Positions 53,099 to 62,861 of a stretch of 64,000 bases of DNA are shown piece after piece (the stretch's first letter is position 1; each line of letters opens with the position of its first letter). A model generated the notes under the pieces. It did not search any database, was not told the DNA's origin, and saw only the letters and a list, made by a program, of their open reading frames with translations. The translations under genes and the position numbers were made by a program. Source of the stretch: CAVXSP01 sp963724645. Lineage in GTDB: Bacteria; Acidobacteriota; Vicinamibacteria; Vicinamibacterales; SCN-69-37. The stretch covers positions 310,001-374,000 of the forward strand of contig CAVRVJ010000006.1 of the NCBI GenBank assembly GCA_963724645.1, read 5' to 3'.

Positions 53099-53119
53099 GC
53101 GGCATCCTCCAGGAAGGAA

Positions 53120-54496
53120 TCATATACATGGGTTCTGATGGTTCTGGGGTTCTGGGGTTCCGGGGTTCACGCGAATTCGAACGCCCGGCTGCGCTGGTGC
53201 CAGACGGCGATCAGGATCGCGCCGATCAGAATCACTCCGAGCGGCCAATCCGGTCCAGAGGCCCTCGATTCCCCAGTTGCGGTGGAAGCACAACACGTAT
53301 CCAAGCGGGAGCCCGACGGCCCAGTGGCCGGCCAGATTCATCAACATGGGCATTCTCGTTTCTCCGAGGCCGCGCAGCGCGCCGGTGGCCACGGTCTGAA
53401 ATCCGTCGAACGGCTGGAACACGGCGCAGATGAACAACACTGACGCGCCGACGCGCAGCAGGGTCGGGTCGCTCGTGAAGATCTTGAGAAACATCCGCGG
53501 CGCGAGCACGAACAACGCCGACAGGCCCAGCGCATACACGAGAGACAGCGACAGCGCCACCCAGCCCGCCAGCCGGACGCCGCGCGGGTCGCCCCGGCCG
53601 ACCGCCTGGCCGACGCGGACCGCGGCAGCCGAGCCGAGCCCGTACGGCACCATGAAGAAGAAGCTCGCGATGTTCAGGACGACCTGATTGGCCGCGAGAG
53701 CCAGCGGCGTGATCCGCGCCGCGAGAGCAGCCGCCGCGGCAAAGACACCGACCTCGAGCGTGATTTGCACCGCCGCCGGCAACCCGAGCCTGACAAGCCG
53801 CCAGATCCGGTCCTTTTCGAGAACGAACGGGACATCGTGAAGCCCCGATGGCCGCGCGCGTTCGTTCACGAGAATGACGATCAGGAGAAACAGCGCCATG
53901 TAGAGGCGCGCGACGAGCGTCGCGTACGCCGATCCGGCCACACCGAGCGCCGGCAGTCCCAAGTGGCCGTAAACAAAGATCCAATTTGCAACGGCGTTGA
54001 TGACGTTCGCGCTCAGCAGAGCGATCGTCACCGGCCGGACCATGTTCATCGCCTGCAGATACCGGCGGAAGACAGCGTAGGCAAGAAGCGCCGGCGCCGA
54101 CCAGAGCAGTCGCGCGAGATACGGATTCAGCAGGACGATGACCTGCGGATGGAGACCGGCATGAGGGAGCAGCCCGACGACCGCGAGCGTGAGCAGCACC
54201 AGCGCCACCGAGAGCGCCGCGCCCAGTTGCAGGCCCGCAAAGAGCCATCGATGGCATTCGCCAATGCGGCCCGCGCCGAAATTCTGCGAGACGAACGTGT
54301 CGAGCGCCAGCAGGGTGCCCATGCCGAGCACCATCAGCGTCATGAAAATCGTAGAACCCGTCCCGACGGCGCCGATCGCCGCCGGTCCGAGACTCCGGAC
54401 CATGACGGTATCGACGATGCCCATCGTGATCCAGCCGAGCTCGGCCAGGATCACCGGCACGGCCAGACGGAGCATGAGCCGCAGCTCTTGCGTCAC
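53120..54496 (-). CDS. MATE family efflux transporter, frameshift near the C-terminus
   Basis: 458 residues in the open frame; 12 membrane helices. Drug/sodium (or proton) antiporter of the DinF/NorM superfamily. The MATE core QNFGAGRIGECHRW, QVVLNIASFFFMVPYGLGSA and GRGDPRG segments are visible. After GIEGLWTGL an extra base near 53241-53247 shifts the frame; restored text gives ILIGAILIAVW and a stop at 53167. The spurious tail is encoded by an 8-bp tandem repeat. Confidence 0.9.
   Translation of the reverse strand: MTQELRLMLRLAVPVILAELGWITMGIVDTVMVRSLGPAAIGAVGTGSTIFMTLMVLGMGTLLALDTFVSQNFGAGRIGECHRWLFAGLQLGAALSVALVLLTLAVVGLLPHAGLHPQVIVLLNPYLARLLWSAPALLAYAVFRRYLQAMNMVRPVTIALLSANVINAVANWIFVYGHLGLPALGVAGSAYATLVARLYMALFLLIVILVNERARPSGLHDVPFVLEKDRIWRLVRLGLPAAVQITLEVGVFAAAAALAARITPLALAANQVVLNIASFFFMVPYGLGSAAAVRVGQAVGRGDPRGVRLAGWVALSLSLVYALGLSALFVLAPRMFLKIFTSDPTLLRVGASVLFICAVFQPFDGFQTVATGALRGLGETRMPMLMNLAGHWAVGLPLGYVLCFHRNWGIEGLWTGLAARSDSDRRDPDRRLAPAQPGVRIRVNPGTPEPQNHQNPCI
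53141..53168. repeat. tandem 8-bp repeat GGTTCTGG
   Basis: Three to four copies of an 8-bp unit related to GGGGTTCT stand between the MATE 3' end and the M2 peptidase start. The same unit recurs on the other strand as AGAACCCC at 59171-59200. Low-complexity spacer. Confidence 0.6.
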
Positions 54497-54509
54497 GACC
54501 CCGGCCCGG

Positions 54510-55697
54510 CTACTTGACCGCCGAGATCAGGATCTCGACCGACGCGCTGCGGATCGACAGCTTCGCGCCCACGAGGGTTCGTGCCGGCGGCTGGCGGGGA
54601 AACCACTCCGCGAAGACATCATCGAACTTCGCGCGCTGCCAGATGTCCGAGAGATAAACCGTGCTGTCGACCACGTCCGCAAACGAGACGCCGGCCGCCT
54701 CGAGCGTCCGGCTGATTCGCGCAAAGGCTTCTCGCGCCTGCACCGGCATCTCCGCGTCGGTGGCGTCCGTGCTGCCGAGAACGCCGGAGAGGAAGATCCG
54801 GTTTCCGGCTTGAACGGCCGCCGCCACCGGCAGGGTCGGCGAAATCTGCGGCCCGATGGTCTGCTTGCCGGTGACCGAGGCGATCAGAGAGATCTCGACC
54901 TGTGCGTCAGGGCTCATCAGGCCCGTGATCGCCGTGGAGCGCGTTGGCGGCTTGTTCTGGAAATACATGCGGTACTCATTGTTCATGGCGTCGAACAACG
55001 AGTCATCGGCCAGGAATACACGCGCGGCGACCACATCTTCGTACTTCAGTCCGGCCGTCTTGAGCAGGGCGCCGGCGTTGTCGAGGATCGTCCGCGTCTG
55101 CACGGCCACCGGCCCGGGAACGACGCGATCGTCGGATCCGCGGCGGCTGATCAGCCCCGACAGGAACACCAGACCGCCGGCACGCACGATGTACGAATAG
55201 GGCCGGGGCGATTTCGCCCAGCCGGACGGGTGCAGCACTTCCCGCGGCGCGCCGTCAGGCACGGCAATCGCGGACAACTGCATGAGAGCGCCGTCGGCAA
55301 GGTCGGTAACGACCGTCGTCCGGGCCGGGAGGTCGGTGGTGAAATACTCGCGATAGACCGCGTTCATCGCGTCAAAGTCGGAGGCGTGCTTCAGAAACAC
55401 CGATACGCTGACGGTTTGCCCCAACGAGGACCCGGCGGCCTCGAGCACGTGCGTGAGGCGGTCCAGCACGCGCCTCGCCTCGGCCTGAATGGCGCCACCC
55501 GGCGCCGGACTTTCGAGACCTGACACGTAAATGAGACCGTCGGCCTTGACGGCATGGCTGTAGATCCCCTGCGGGGCGCCGTCCACCGTCACGCTCCGGC
55601 CGCTCTGCATGGCTGTCCCTCCTCCCACAGCTGTCCACGCACACCATGCCATCACCACCGGCAGCGCCCGGCGGACGGGTGTTCGAAGACTGGTCAT
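54510..55697 (-). CDS. exported protein with three tandem RidA domains
   Basis: 395 residues. A signal-like N-terminus (MTSLRTPVRRALPVVMAWCA) is followed by three complete RidA/YjgF modules at about 36-145, 150-275 and 280-395. Each has the SGL or SGV strand (IYVSGLESPA, VFLSGLISRR, IFLSGVLGST) and the substrate-binding Arg (PARTTVV, TRSTAITG, PARTLVG). The final Glu of the family's IEIEAIA stretch is Ser, Ser and Leu. RidA normally trims as a one-domain trimer, so a fused trimer is a plausible reading. The frame is open upstream but is antisense there. Confidence 0.88.
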   Translation of the reverse strand: MTSLRTPVRRALPVVMAWCAWTAVGGGTAMQSGRSVTVDGAPQGIYSHAVKADGLIYVSGLESPAPGGAIQAEARRVLDRLTHVLEAAGSSLGQTVSVSVFLKHASDFDAMNAVYREYFTTDLPARTTVVTDLADGALMQLSAIAVPDGAPREVLHPSGWAKSPRPYSYIVRAGGLVFLSGLISRRGSDDRVVPGPVAVQTRTILDNAGALLKTAGLKYEDVVAARVFLADDSLFDAMNNEYRMYFQNKPPTRSTAITGLMSPDAQVEISLIASVTGKQTIGPQISPTLPVAAAVQAGNRIFLSGVLGSTDATDAEMPVQAREAFARISRTLEAAGVSFADVVDSTVYLSDIWQRAKFDDVFAEWFPRQPPARTLVGAKLSIRSASVEILISAVK

Positions 55698-55742
55698 GGC
55701 GCTTAGAATAGCCGTTACTCCCTGGTTCCGGAGGCTGCAGTC

Positions 55743-56735
55743 ATGAAGCGACTTTTTGCCCTTTCCGCTGTTGCCCTCGCCGTCCTGCTCGTCGCGCCAG
55801 CGCTTCTGGCGGACGTGAAGACGACGGAGAAGACCACGTTCAAGCTCGAAGGCATCCTCGGCAAGATGTTCAGTGTCTTCGGCGGCTCGGCGGCTCGAGA
55901 CGGGATCACGTCGACCGTCGCAGTAAAGGGGAATCGCCTGTCGAGGATCAGCGACACCACCGGGCAGATCATCGACCTGTCCGAGCAGAAGGTTTACGAC
56001 CTGGACGTGAAGAAGAAGGAATACAAAGTCACGACGTTCGAGGAGCTTCGTCGCCGCCTCCGCGAAGAACGGGACAAGGCGGAGAAGCAGGCCAAGAGCC
56101 AGCCGGCCGAGGAAAAGAGCGACCCTGAAAAGTCCGGAAAGGAAATCGAGTTCGAGGCCGACGTGAAGGAAACCGGCCAGCACAAGATGATCGCGGGCCA
56201 CGACACGCACGAAGTCATCCTGACGATTACCGCCCACGAGAAGGGCAAGAAGATCGAAGACAGCGGCGGGCTCGTCATGGCCAACGACATGTGGCTGGCG
56301 TCGAAGATCGCCGCGCTCGACGAGATTTCGGCGTTTCAGTTGAAATACTTCCAGGCGATTTACGGCGAGGCGATTGGCATCGATCCACAGCAGATGGCGG
56401 CCGTGATGGCGATGTACCCGTCGTTCCAGAAGATGGCCGGCCAGATGCAGACCGAAGGCCGCAAGATGCAGGGGACGGCGCTCCTGACGAATATCACCTT
56501 CGACGGGATGAAGAGCGCCGAAGAGATGAAGAGCGCCAGCTCGCAAAAGTCCAGCGGCGGAGGCGGAGGCATCGCCGGAGGTATCGGCGGCATGCTCGCC
56601 AAGAAGATGGGCGGCGGCGGGCCCGTGCAACAACGGACCACGATCATGACGACGACGCTCGAGCGCCTCTCAATTGAACCGGCCGCCACGGCTGACGACG
56701 TCGCCGTGCCGGCGGGATACAAAGAGAAGAAATAG
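55743..56735 (+). CDS. exported protein of unknown function
   Basis: 330 residues with a signal peptide (MKRLFALSAVALAVLLVAPA), Lys/Glu-rich, with a charged helical middle and a C-terminal Gly/Met tract (GGGGGIAGGIGGMLAKKMG). GGAGGCTGCAGTC precedes the ATG. The amidase follows after a seven-base gap. A lipid-binding LolA-like fold could be imagined from its size, but I see no motif to support it. Confidence 0.7.
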   Translation: MKRLFALSAVALAVLLVAPALLADVKTTEKTTFKLEGILGKMFSVFGGSAARDGITSTVAVKGNRLSRISDTTGQIIDLSEQKVYDLDVKKKEYKVTTFEELRRRLREERDKAEKQAKSQPAEEKSDPEKSGKEIEFEADVKETGQHKMIAGHDTHEVILTITAHEKGKKIEDSGGLVMANDMWLASKIAALDEISAFQLKYFQAIYGEAIGIDPQQMAAVMAMYPSFQKMAGQMQTEGRKMQGTALLTNITFDGMKSAEEMKSASSQKSSGGGGGIAGGIGGMLAKKMGGGGPVQQRTTIMTTTLERLSIEPAATADDVAVPAGYKEKK

Positions 56736-56741
56736 GATTCC

Positions 56742-58637
56742 ATGCCTTCCCGTCGCAAGTTCCTGAAGGCCGTCCCCGCCGCTGTCGCCAGCGCGGTGGC
56801 GGCCGACGCCTGGGCCCAGCGCGGACCACAAGGACCGGTGACGGCCGAGGCGGTCAAGGCCGTCGGGACGCTCGACGGCGTGACGTTCAGCAGCGAGGAA
56901 GAGGCCGCGGCTGCGGCGGGCGCGAACACCAATCTCACCAGCTTCAATCGTCTGCGCCAGACGACGATTCCTCAGGGCACCGAGCCGGCGTACATGTTCA
57001 AGCCCGCGTTGCCGGGCAAAGAGCCGAAGGGTCCGGCGACGCCGGGCGCGCCCATCAAGTACAGCAGGCCGCCGCAGGCACTCAGGCGACCCGCAAATCT
57101 CGAAGACGTCGCGTTCTGGCCGGTGGCTCGTCTGGCGTCGCTCATCGAGCGGAAGCAGGTGACGTCGACAGAGCTGACGCAGATGTACCTGGCGCGATTG
57201 AAGCGGTATCAGCCGGTCCTCAATTTCTACGTCACGCTCACCGAGGAGCTCGCACTCAAGCAGGCGGCCGATGCCGATCGCGAGATTCGAGCCGGCAAGT
57301 ACCGCGGGCCGCTGCACGGGCTGCCGTGGGGCGCGAAGGATCTGTTCGCGACCAAAGGCATCAGGACGACCTGGGGCGGCGAGCCGTACGTGAATCAGGT
57401 GTTCGACTACGACGCCACGATCGTCGAGCGGCTGCGTGACGCCGGCGCGGTTCTCGTCGCCAAGCTCACGCTGGGCGCGATCGCGCAGGGCGACCGCTGG
57501 TTCGGCGGACAGACCAGGAATCCCTGGAATCCGGAAACGGGATCCAGCGGCTCGTCCGCCGGGCCCGGATCGGCGACAGCGGCCGGCTGCGTCGCCTTCG
57601 GGATCGGCAGCGAAACGCGCGGATCGATCCTCTCGCCAAGCTCGGCAAATGGTGTCGTCGGCCTGCGGCCAACCTACGGACGCATCAGCCGGTACGGTGC
57701 GATGGCGCTGTCGCCGACGATGGACAAGATCGGCCCGCTGTGCCGCTACGTCGAAGACGCCGTCCTCGCGTTCAATGCGATCTACGGTCCGGACAGGCGG
57801 GACGGCAGCGTGGCCGACGCGATGTTCAAGTGGAGTCCGGACGCGCCGCTTTCAGGCTTTCGCATTGCGTACGTGAAGAGCGCGTTTGACGCGGCTGGCC
57901 AGCGCGGCGCCGGCCGTGGCGCGGCTGGTGGGACCGCGGCTGCAGCAGCGGCCGGTGCGTCAGGAACCGCCCGCGCGGCCACGCCGGGCGCCGGCGGAGG
58001 CCCGGCGCGTGGCGGCCTGTCGCCCGAGCAACTGCAGGCTCAGGCCGCCGAGCTCAAGAAGGTCTATGACGAGGTCCTGGTGGCCTACCAGAAGCTCGGC
58101 GCGAAGCTCGAGCCGGTCGAGCTGCCGGACGGCCTGCTGGCGGCGGCCCAGCCGCTCAACTTCATCCTGGAGGTGGAGGCGGCGGCGTCCTTCGATGACA
58201 TCACGCGATCGGGCGAAGTCAATCTCCTGAGCTCCGGCACGTCGCGAAGCACCTGGCCGAACACGTTCCGCCAGGGCCGGCTCGTGCCCGCTGTGGAATA
58301 CATCCGCGCCATGCGCGCGCGGACACTGCTGATGCGGCAGGCCGACGATTTTTTCTCGAAGTACGATGCCGTGATCGAACCGGGCACCGGCGGCACACTC
58401 AGTCTGACGAATCTGACCGGTCATCCCGCGATCGCGCTCAAGTGCGGCTTCACGGCGGCTCCGGGCTACGCCGGCGGTCAGCCGCGCGTCGTGATGATCA
58501 CGGGACGACTCTACGAGGAAGCCACAATCTGCCGGATCGCGCTCGCTTACGAACAGGCGACCGGGTGGAAGGACAAGCACCCGGTCCTGGGACCTATTTC
58601 CTCTCTATCGTCACCTTCTTCATCACAACCGGCGTGA
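56742..58637 (+). CDS. Tat-exported amidase (amidase signature family)
   Basis: 631 residues. The N-terminus has a twin-arginine motif SRRKFLKA and a signal ending in AWAQ. The amidase signature core is present: Lys in GLPWGAKDLF, the GSSGSSAGPGSA loop with cis-Ser and Ser nucleophile, and GIGSETRGSILSPSS. An Ala/Gly-rich insert of about 50 residues interrupts it near 390-440. It hydrolyses an amide; substrate unknown. Its last 44 bases overlap the cyclophilin gene on the other strand. Confidence 0.92.
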   Translation: MPSRRKFLKAVPAAVASAVAADAWAQRGPQGPVTAEAVKAVGTLDGVTFSSEEEAAAAAGANTNLTSFNRLRQTTIPQGTEPAYMFKPALPGKEPKGPATPGAPIKYSRPPQALRRPANLEDVAFWPVARLASLIERKQVTSTELTQMYLARLKRYQPVLNFYVTLTEELALKQAADADREIRAGKYRGPLHGLPWGAKDLFATKGIRTTWGGEPYVNQVFDYDATIVERLRDAGAVLVAKLTLGAIAQGDRWFGGQTRNPWNPETGSSGSSAGPGSATAAGCVAFGIGSETRGSILSPSSANGVVGLRPTYGRISRYGAMALSPTMDKIGPLCRYVEDAVLAFNAIYGPDRRDGSVADAMFKWSPDAPLSGFRIAYVKSAFDAAGQRGAGRGAAGGTAAAAAAGASGTARAATPGAGGGPARGGLSPEQLQAQAAELKKVYDEVLVAYQKLGAKLEPVELPDGLLAAAQPLNFILEVEAAASFDDITRSGEVNLLSSGTSRSTWPNTFRQGRLVPAVEYIRAMRARTLLMRQADDFFSKYDAVIEPGTGGTLSLTNLTGHPAIALKCGFTAAPGYAGGQPRVVMITGRLYEEATICRIALAYEQATGWKDKHPVLGPISSLSSPSSSQPA

Positions 58638-59107
58638 TCGGACGATCGTGCGCGTCGGTCGCGAACGTGGCCGATCTTCTCCACGACGTCAAGGCCGGTG
58701 ACGACTTTGCCGAACACTGAGTGCCGCCGGTCGAGATGCGGGGTCGGGCCAAGGGTGACAAAGAACTGACTGCCGTTCGTGTTCGGCCCGGCGTTGGCCA
58801 TCGACAGCACGCCTGCGACGTCGTGCCGGAGATCGGGATGGAACTCATCTTCGAACTGATAGCCGGGGCCGCCGTGTCCCTGCCCGAGCGGATCGCCGCC
58901 CTGCAGCACGAACCCCTGAATCACACGATGAAAGATGAGGGTGTCGTAGAAGGGCTTCTTGTGCGACTCACCCGTCTTCGGGTGCTTCCATTCCCTGGAC
59001 CCTTCGGCCAGACCGACAAAGTTGGCGACCGTCTTCGGCGCCTTCTCGTCGAACAACTCCGCACTGAAAATCCCGAGCGACGTCTCGAAATGTGCATATA
59101 CCGGCAT
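58594..59107 (-). CDS. cyclophilin-type peptidyl-prolyl isomerase, one frameshift
   Basis: About 171 residues, cytoplasmic form without signal peptide. The cyclophilin core is intact: FHRVIQGFVLQGGDPLGQGH, GPGYQFEDEF, SMANAGPNTNGSQFFVTLG and HSVFGKVVTGLDVVEKI. A break near 58660-58668 is restored to ATDAHDRPITPVVMKKVTI and a stop at 58594. Confidence 0.92.
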
Positions 59108-59170
59108 GCGGACATTCTGTCAGATTCCGGGTTCCAGAACGGCACGAGTAAACATGCGCGTTGAACCTGC

Positions 59171-59200
59171 AGAACCCCAGAACCCCAGAACCCCAGAACC
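59171..59200. repeat. tandem 8-bp repeat AGAACCCC
   Basis: Nearly four perfect copies of AGAACCCC lie between the cyclophilin start and the TPR lipoprotein stop. The reverse complement GGGGTTCT appears at 53141-53168. The unit spacing does not fit a CRISPR. Confidence 0.7.
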
Positions 59201-60811
59201 TATTTGATGATGTCCCTCAACTGACCGACCTTCTCGGCGAGGGCAGGATCCTGCGCGGCAACCTCGATCAGCAGCCTCGCTTTGTCGATGTTGCCGCCGT
59301 GCGCGAATTGATTGGCGGCATTGAACGCCGCCGCGTAGTGCTGGCTGCGATCTTCCTTCAGCGCGGCCTCGAGTCCGGCGACGTGACGCGCTTTGAAATC
59401 GGCGTCCAGATCCGTTCGCGCCTGCATCGCCTGCAACCTCAGCTCGTCGTCCTGCACATTGGCCGCGTAGCAGGTCATGGCCTGCTCGAAGTATCCGGCG
59501 GAGTCGAGCCATTGCTCCTGCTTCAGCTTGACGAGGGCGAGGTACCACATCGCCACGCAGTTTCGGTTCTGGCGGTCCATGGCCTTCGCCCGCCGCAAGT
59601 CCGATTCGGCGACGGCGAGCGCGTCCTGGTCGTGCTCGATGACGCCCGCCAGCGTGAGCGTCTGTCCACTGGGCGCGAGCGTCTTCGCGCGCTCGACGTC
59701 GGCGCGGGCGGGCTCGAGCTGAGTCTTCGCATGAAGGTTCCACGCCCGCCAGTAGTACGCGTCGCCCCAGTTGTCCGTGCGCAAATCGATCATGCGCGTC
59801 GCCGTGTCAATCGCCTCGTCGTGCCGCTTCAAGAACGAGAGACACGTCGTTCGGCTGAGCAGCGCGTCCTCGTGGCGGCTCTTGATCGCGAGTGTCTTGC
59901 CATAGAAGTCCACTGCCGCGCCGCAGTCGCCGGCGAGCTGGCTCGAGTTGCCCGAGAGGTAGTTCAGCGACGCCGACTCGGGAAAGCGGCCGAGGGCCTC
60001 CGCAAGGAGCGCCTGAGCCCTGGTGTTGCTGGCGCCGATCTCGATGTTGAGGCTGTTGGCCGAGCTGCCCAGCGCGACCGCTGCCACGACCTCGAGCCGC
60101 GCCAGGAAGTAATTGATCTCGATGAATTGCGGCACGACGGTCTTGAGCCGCTCGAGCGTGTTTCGAGCCACGGCATCGCAGACGGCCGCCCGGTAGGCAA
60201 CGAGTGGCGGAGTGTCGGGCGGAAGGTTGCGCGCGCGGGGCGAGCCCGTCCACGGATCCGAGGGATCGCCGGCCAGGGGACTCGCACGATTCTGGCGGGC
60301 GAGCGTTGCGCAGTCGACGGCGAGCGAGAGGTACTGGCGCACCGGTTCGCGCAGCGCGGCCGACGTGCGCAGCCAGCTCAACTCGCCGTTGACGGCCGGC
60401 TCGAACGGTTCCTGCGCGGCCCGAAAGTCGCGTGCTTCCCGCCGCGGCGTCCCGACGAAATCCGTCGGCACCAGCTCGACGAGGCGGAGATATCGGCCGG
60501 CCTCGGCGGCGGCGCGGCAATTCGTTGCCCAACTCACGCGCCCGATCCATGGCCTTCGCGCTGTCAATCGCCAGTTCCTTCTCACGCAGCGTGATGAGCA
60601 GCTGCGTCTCGAACAACCGTGCGATCACGAGCGGCCGCGCCTTGCCGACGCCAACACGCTCGTAGATCCCGCGCGCCTCGAGAAGGCAGTCATAGCAGCC
60701 GTCGAGCACGCGAGCGTCTGCACGCGCGAGCGCGGGCAGATCCTGCTTCTTGAGAGGTGTCGAGGCGCAGCCGACGGCCAGGGCGACAAGCGCGAGAACG
60801 GCCGGGCGCAT
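59200..60811 (-). CDS. TPR lipoprotein, one frameshift
   Basis: About 537 residues. MRPAVLALVALAVGCAST is a lipoprotein signal. An N-terminal region with two Cys (DGCYDCLLEARGIYER) precedes multiple TPR-like helical pairs (ESASLNYLSGNSSQLAGDCG, WRAWNLHAKTQLEPARADVE). The break near 60505-60520 falls in a CGG-rich run. It likely scaffolds an outer-membrane complex; unknown partner. Confidence 0.75.
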
Positions 60812-60867
60812 GAAAACGTTGGACACCGGCGACGGCTTTCGGGGTCCAGCAGTGGACCGCCCTGGAA

Positions 60868-62133
60868 CTACATGGCTCCGAATCGGTATCTCAGGAAGAA
60901 GTGGGCCGAGAACGGATGGCCATAGCTTTCGATCAGATTCGGCGGTGTCAGGTACACCGTTGCGTCCGCTCCAGCACCCACGTGCCCCAAGCGGCCGTGG
61001 AAGAGCTGACGCTCGTAGCCGGCCGTGAGTGCCCCCACGCGTGAAAGCACGTGCGGATGGAGGAATCCAGGCGGATCGTACCCTCCGGCCGTCAGGATGT
61101 CCTGGTCGACCAGTTCGGTCCTGGCGTAGGTCTTGTCCCGCGCGGTGACCGACCAGGTCGCCTCGACAAGAAAGGCCGGCGACGTGATGTCGAGGTGCAC
61201 TTCCCGATTCACCCCAACTGCCACGAGGGCCTCGAGGGGGCGGCCGTGCCACGAGCCGGAATAGCCGAACGACCCGGTGAAGCGATTGACGTCCGTGAAC
61301 TCGGTCGGATCGGGGAACTTCAAATGGCCGGCGGAGGCCTGCGCCTGCCAGGGGCCGTGCTTCCAGGACAGTCGAGCTGAATAACTGTCGAGCGGGCCAA
61401 ACTCGACCTTGATCCGATCCTCGTCGGGCTCCCGGCCATGAAACGCCGACGCTTCGATCGTCAATGACCCGTGCGTCAGTCCGGCCGTCAGCACACCGTG
61501 CGAGATGTGCGTCGCGTCCAGGTGGTGATGGCTGAGCGGAGCGGTTGGATTCGCCTCGGCCGATGCGCGGTGCATGAACGGCGTGGGCCCGAGCGCAGGC
61601 GCGCCGACCAGATCGGCCTCGAACCGGATCTTTGTCGTGCCCATGGCCGGCCACTCGTACGCGGCGCCCGCTGCCATCACGAGATCGTGCGGGTGCTGAT
61701 AGTCGATGAGCGGCAGATTCTGGTACGTCTCGCCTGCCTGAAACACCTGCGCCGATCCGATGTCGCGCAACGTGTACGGCTCCAGGCTGAACATGGAGGT
61801 CGCCGTCAGCGTACCGCCGCGCACGCCGCGGCCGGCCGCGGCCATGAACCAGTTCGGCAGTTCGACCTGATGAAAGTCGGTGAACTTCCGCTCCTGGACA
61901 TTGAGGTTGAGAAACGCCTGGGCCTCGAATGTCGCCGTCCATTTCGGCTCCATTCCCGGCATGCCGGGCATGTTGTGCTGGTGCTGCGCGAACGCAGGAC
62001 TGGCGCTCCCAAGGAGTGCGGCGGCAGCGAGAAACCAGCGGCGGACAGCCCGCCAGAGCGGGCTGGAGCCGTTCTCACTTCCGCGCAGCAGGAATCGGCC
62101 CGTGAGAACGGCTCTAGTGAGGCGCCTCACCAA
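60868..62133 (-). CDS. probable outer-membrane beta-barrel protein, His/Met-rich N-terminus
   Basis: 421 residues in the open frame, but the first 30 codons overlap a hairpin and the VOC gene end, so the real start is likely later, near LWRAVRRWFLAAAALLGS. The signal peptide is followed by QHQHNMPGMPGMEPKW. The body alternates short amphipathic strands and ends with Phe-rich HFFLRYRFGAM, typical of outer-membrane insertion. The His/Met start hints at metal binding. Family not named. Confidence 0.75.
   Translation of the reverse strand: MVRRLTRAVLTGRFLLRGSENGSSPLWRAVRRWFLAAAALLGSASPAFAQHQHNMPGMPGMEPKWTATFEAQAFLNLNVQERKFTDFHQVELPNWFMAAAGRGVRGGTLTATSMFSLEPYTLRDIGSAQVFQAGETYQNLPLIDYQHPHDLVMAAGAAYEWPAMGTTKIRFEADLVGAPALGPTPFMHRASAEANPTAPLSHHHLDATHISHGVLTAGLTHGSLTIEASAFHGREPDEDRIKVEFGPLDSYSARLSWKHGPWQAQASAGHLKFPDPTEFTDVNRFTGSFGYSGSWHGRPLEALVAVGVNREVHLDITSPAFLVEATWSVTARDKTYARTELVDQDILTAGGYDPPGFLHPHVLSRVGALTAGYERQLFHGRLGHVGAGADATVYLTPPNLIESYGHPFSAHFFLRYRFGAM
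62063..62117. repeat. hairpin GAGCCGTTCTCAC / GTGAGAACGGCTC
   Basis: 13 bp are perfect (62066-62078 and 62102-62114), extended outward to 16 with one wobble, around a 23-base loop. It lies over the 5' end of the outer-membrane protein gene and includes the stop codon of the VOC gene. Attenuation or mRNA processing is possible. Confidence 0.55.
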
Positions 62134-62611
62134 GCAGGTTTCCCAAGTCGAGCGGGCGCGTGTGCATGGTCAGACTGCCGTCGCTGCTGTGCGGCCAGTC
62201 GGCTCGCGGCCGATCCCAGTACAACTCGAGACCGTTGTGATCGGGATCGCGAAGATAAAGCGCTTCGCTCACGCCATGGTCGGAGGCGCCGTCGAGCAGA
62301 ATCCCCGCCGCAATCAGCCGACGCAAGGCATCCGCGAGCGCTTCACGGGTCGGATATCGAATGGCGACGTGATACAGGCCAGTGGTCCCGGGTGCCGGCG
62401 GCGAGCCGCCCTGACTCTCCCAGGTGTTCAAGCCGATGTGGTGATGGTAGCCGCCGGCGGATATGAACGCGGCGCCGGCGCCGTAGCGCATCGTCAACTC
62501 GAATCCGAGCACGCCGCAATAGAACGCCAGCGCCCGCTCGAGGTCGGCAACCTTCAGATGTACGTGTCCGATGTCCACGCGCGGATCGATGGGACGGGAT
62601 GGGGCGCTCAC
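62114..62611 (-). CDS. VOC family (glyoxalase/extradiol dioxygenase-like) protein
   Basis: 165 residues. Two VOC motifs: IGHVHLKVADLERALAFYCG and GLYHVAIRYPTREALADALR. Metal ligand candidates are His in GHVHLK, His in YHVAIR and Glu in NGLELYWD. The arrangement is that of CatE-like catechol 2,3-dioxygenases. No aromatic-degradation operon is nearby, so a substrate cannot be given. Confidence 0.85.
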   Translation of the reverse strand: MSAPSRPIDPRVDIGHVHLKVADLERALAFYCGVLGFELTMRYGAGAAFISAGGYHHHIGLNTWESQGGSPPAPGTTGLYHVAIRYPTREALADALRRLIAAGILLDGASDHGVSEALYLRDPDHNGLELYWDRPRADWPHSSDGSLTMHTRPLDLGNLLGEAPH

Positions 62612-62617
62612 GCCGTC

Positions 62618-62839
62618 CTACTGACGTCGTTGGATCAGGATGACGGCGATCGAGGCTGCGGTCGCCAGGAAGCAGACGTAGGCGAGCGGCCGAAGGCGAG
62701 GCGTGCGTTCTGCAAGCTTCAGGACGACGAGACCGGCGGCCAGGGTGAAGAGCCCGCCGGACGCCAGCCACGCACCCTGTGTCGCCCGATAGATCCCGAC
62801 GCCTGCAGCGAGAACGATTAGAAGATAACGGGAAATCAC
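62618..62839 (-). CDS. small membrane protein
   Basis: 73 residues with three hydrophobic segments (LLIVLAAGVGIY, GGLFTLAAGLVVL, YVCFLATAASIAVILI) and an Arg/Gln end. It sits six bases before the VOC gene and follows the exported protein at 62862. Unknown function. Confidence 0.65.
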   Translation of the reverse strand: MISRYLLIVLAAGVGIYRATQGAWLASGGLFTLAAGLVVLKLAERTPRLRPLAYVCFLATAASIAVILIQRRQ

Positions 62840-62861
62840 CAGGGGCTACTTCGCACGATCG

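Noticed and set aside
55700..56633. N-terminal extension of the RidA frame
   Set aside because: It is opposite the exported protein at 55743 and the start at 55697 gives a normal signal peptide.
59171..59200. CRISPR array
   Set aside because: Repeats are only 8 bp, directly tandem and without spacers.
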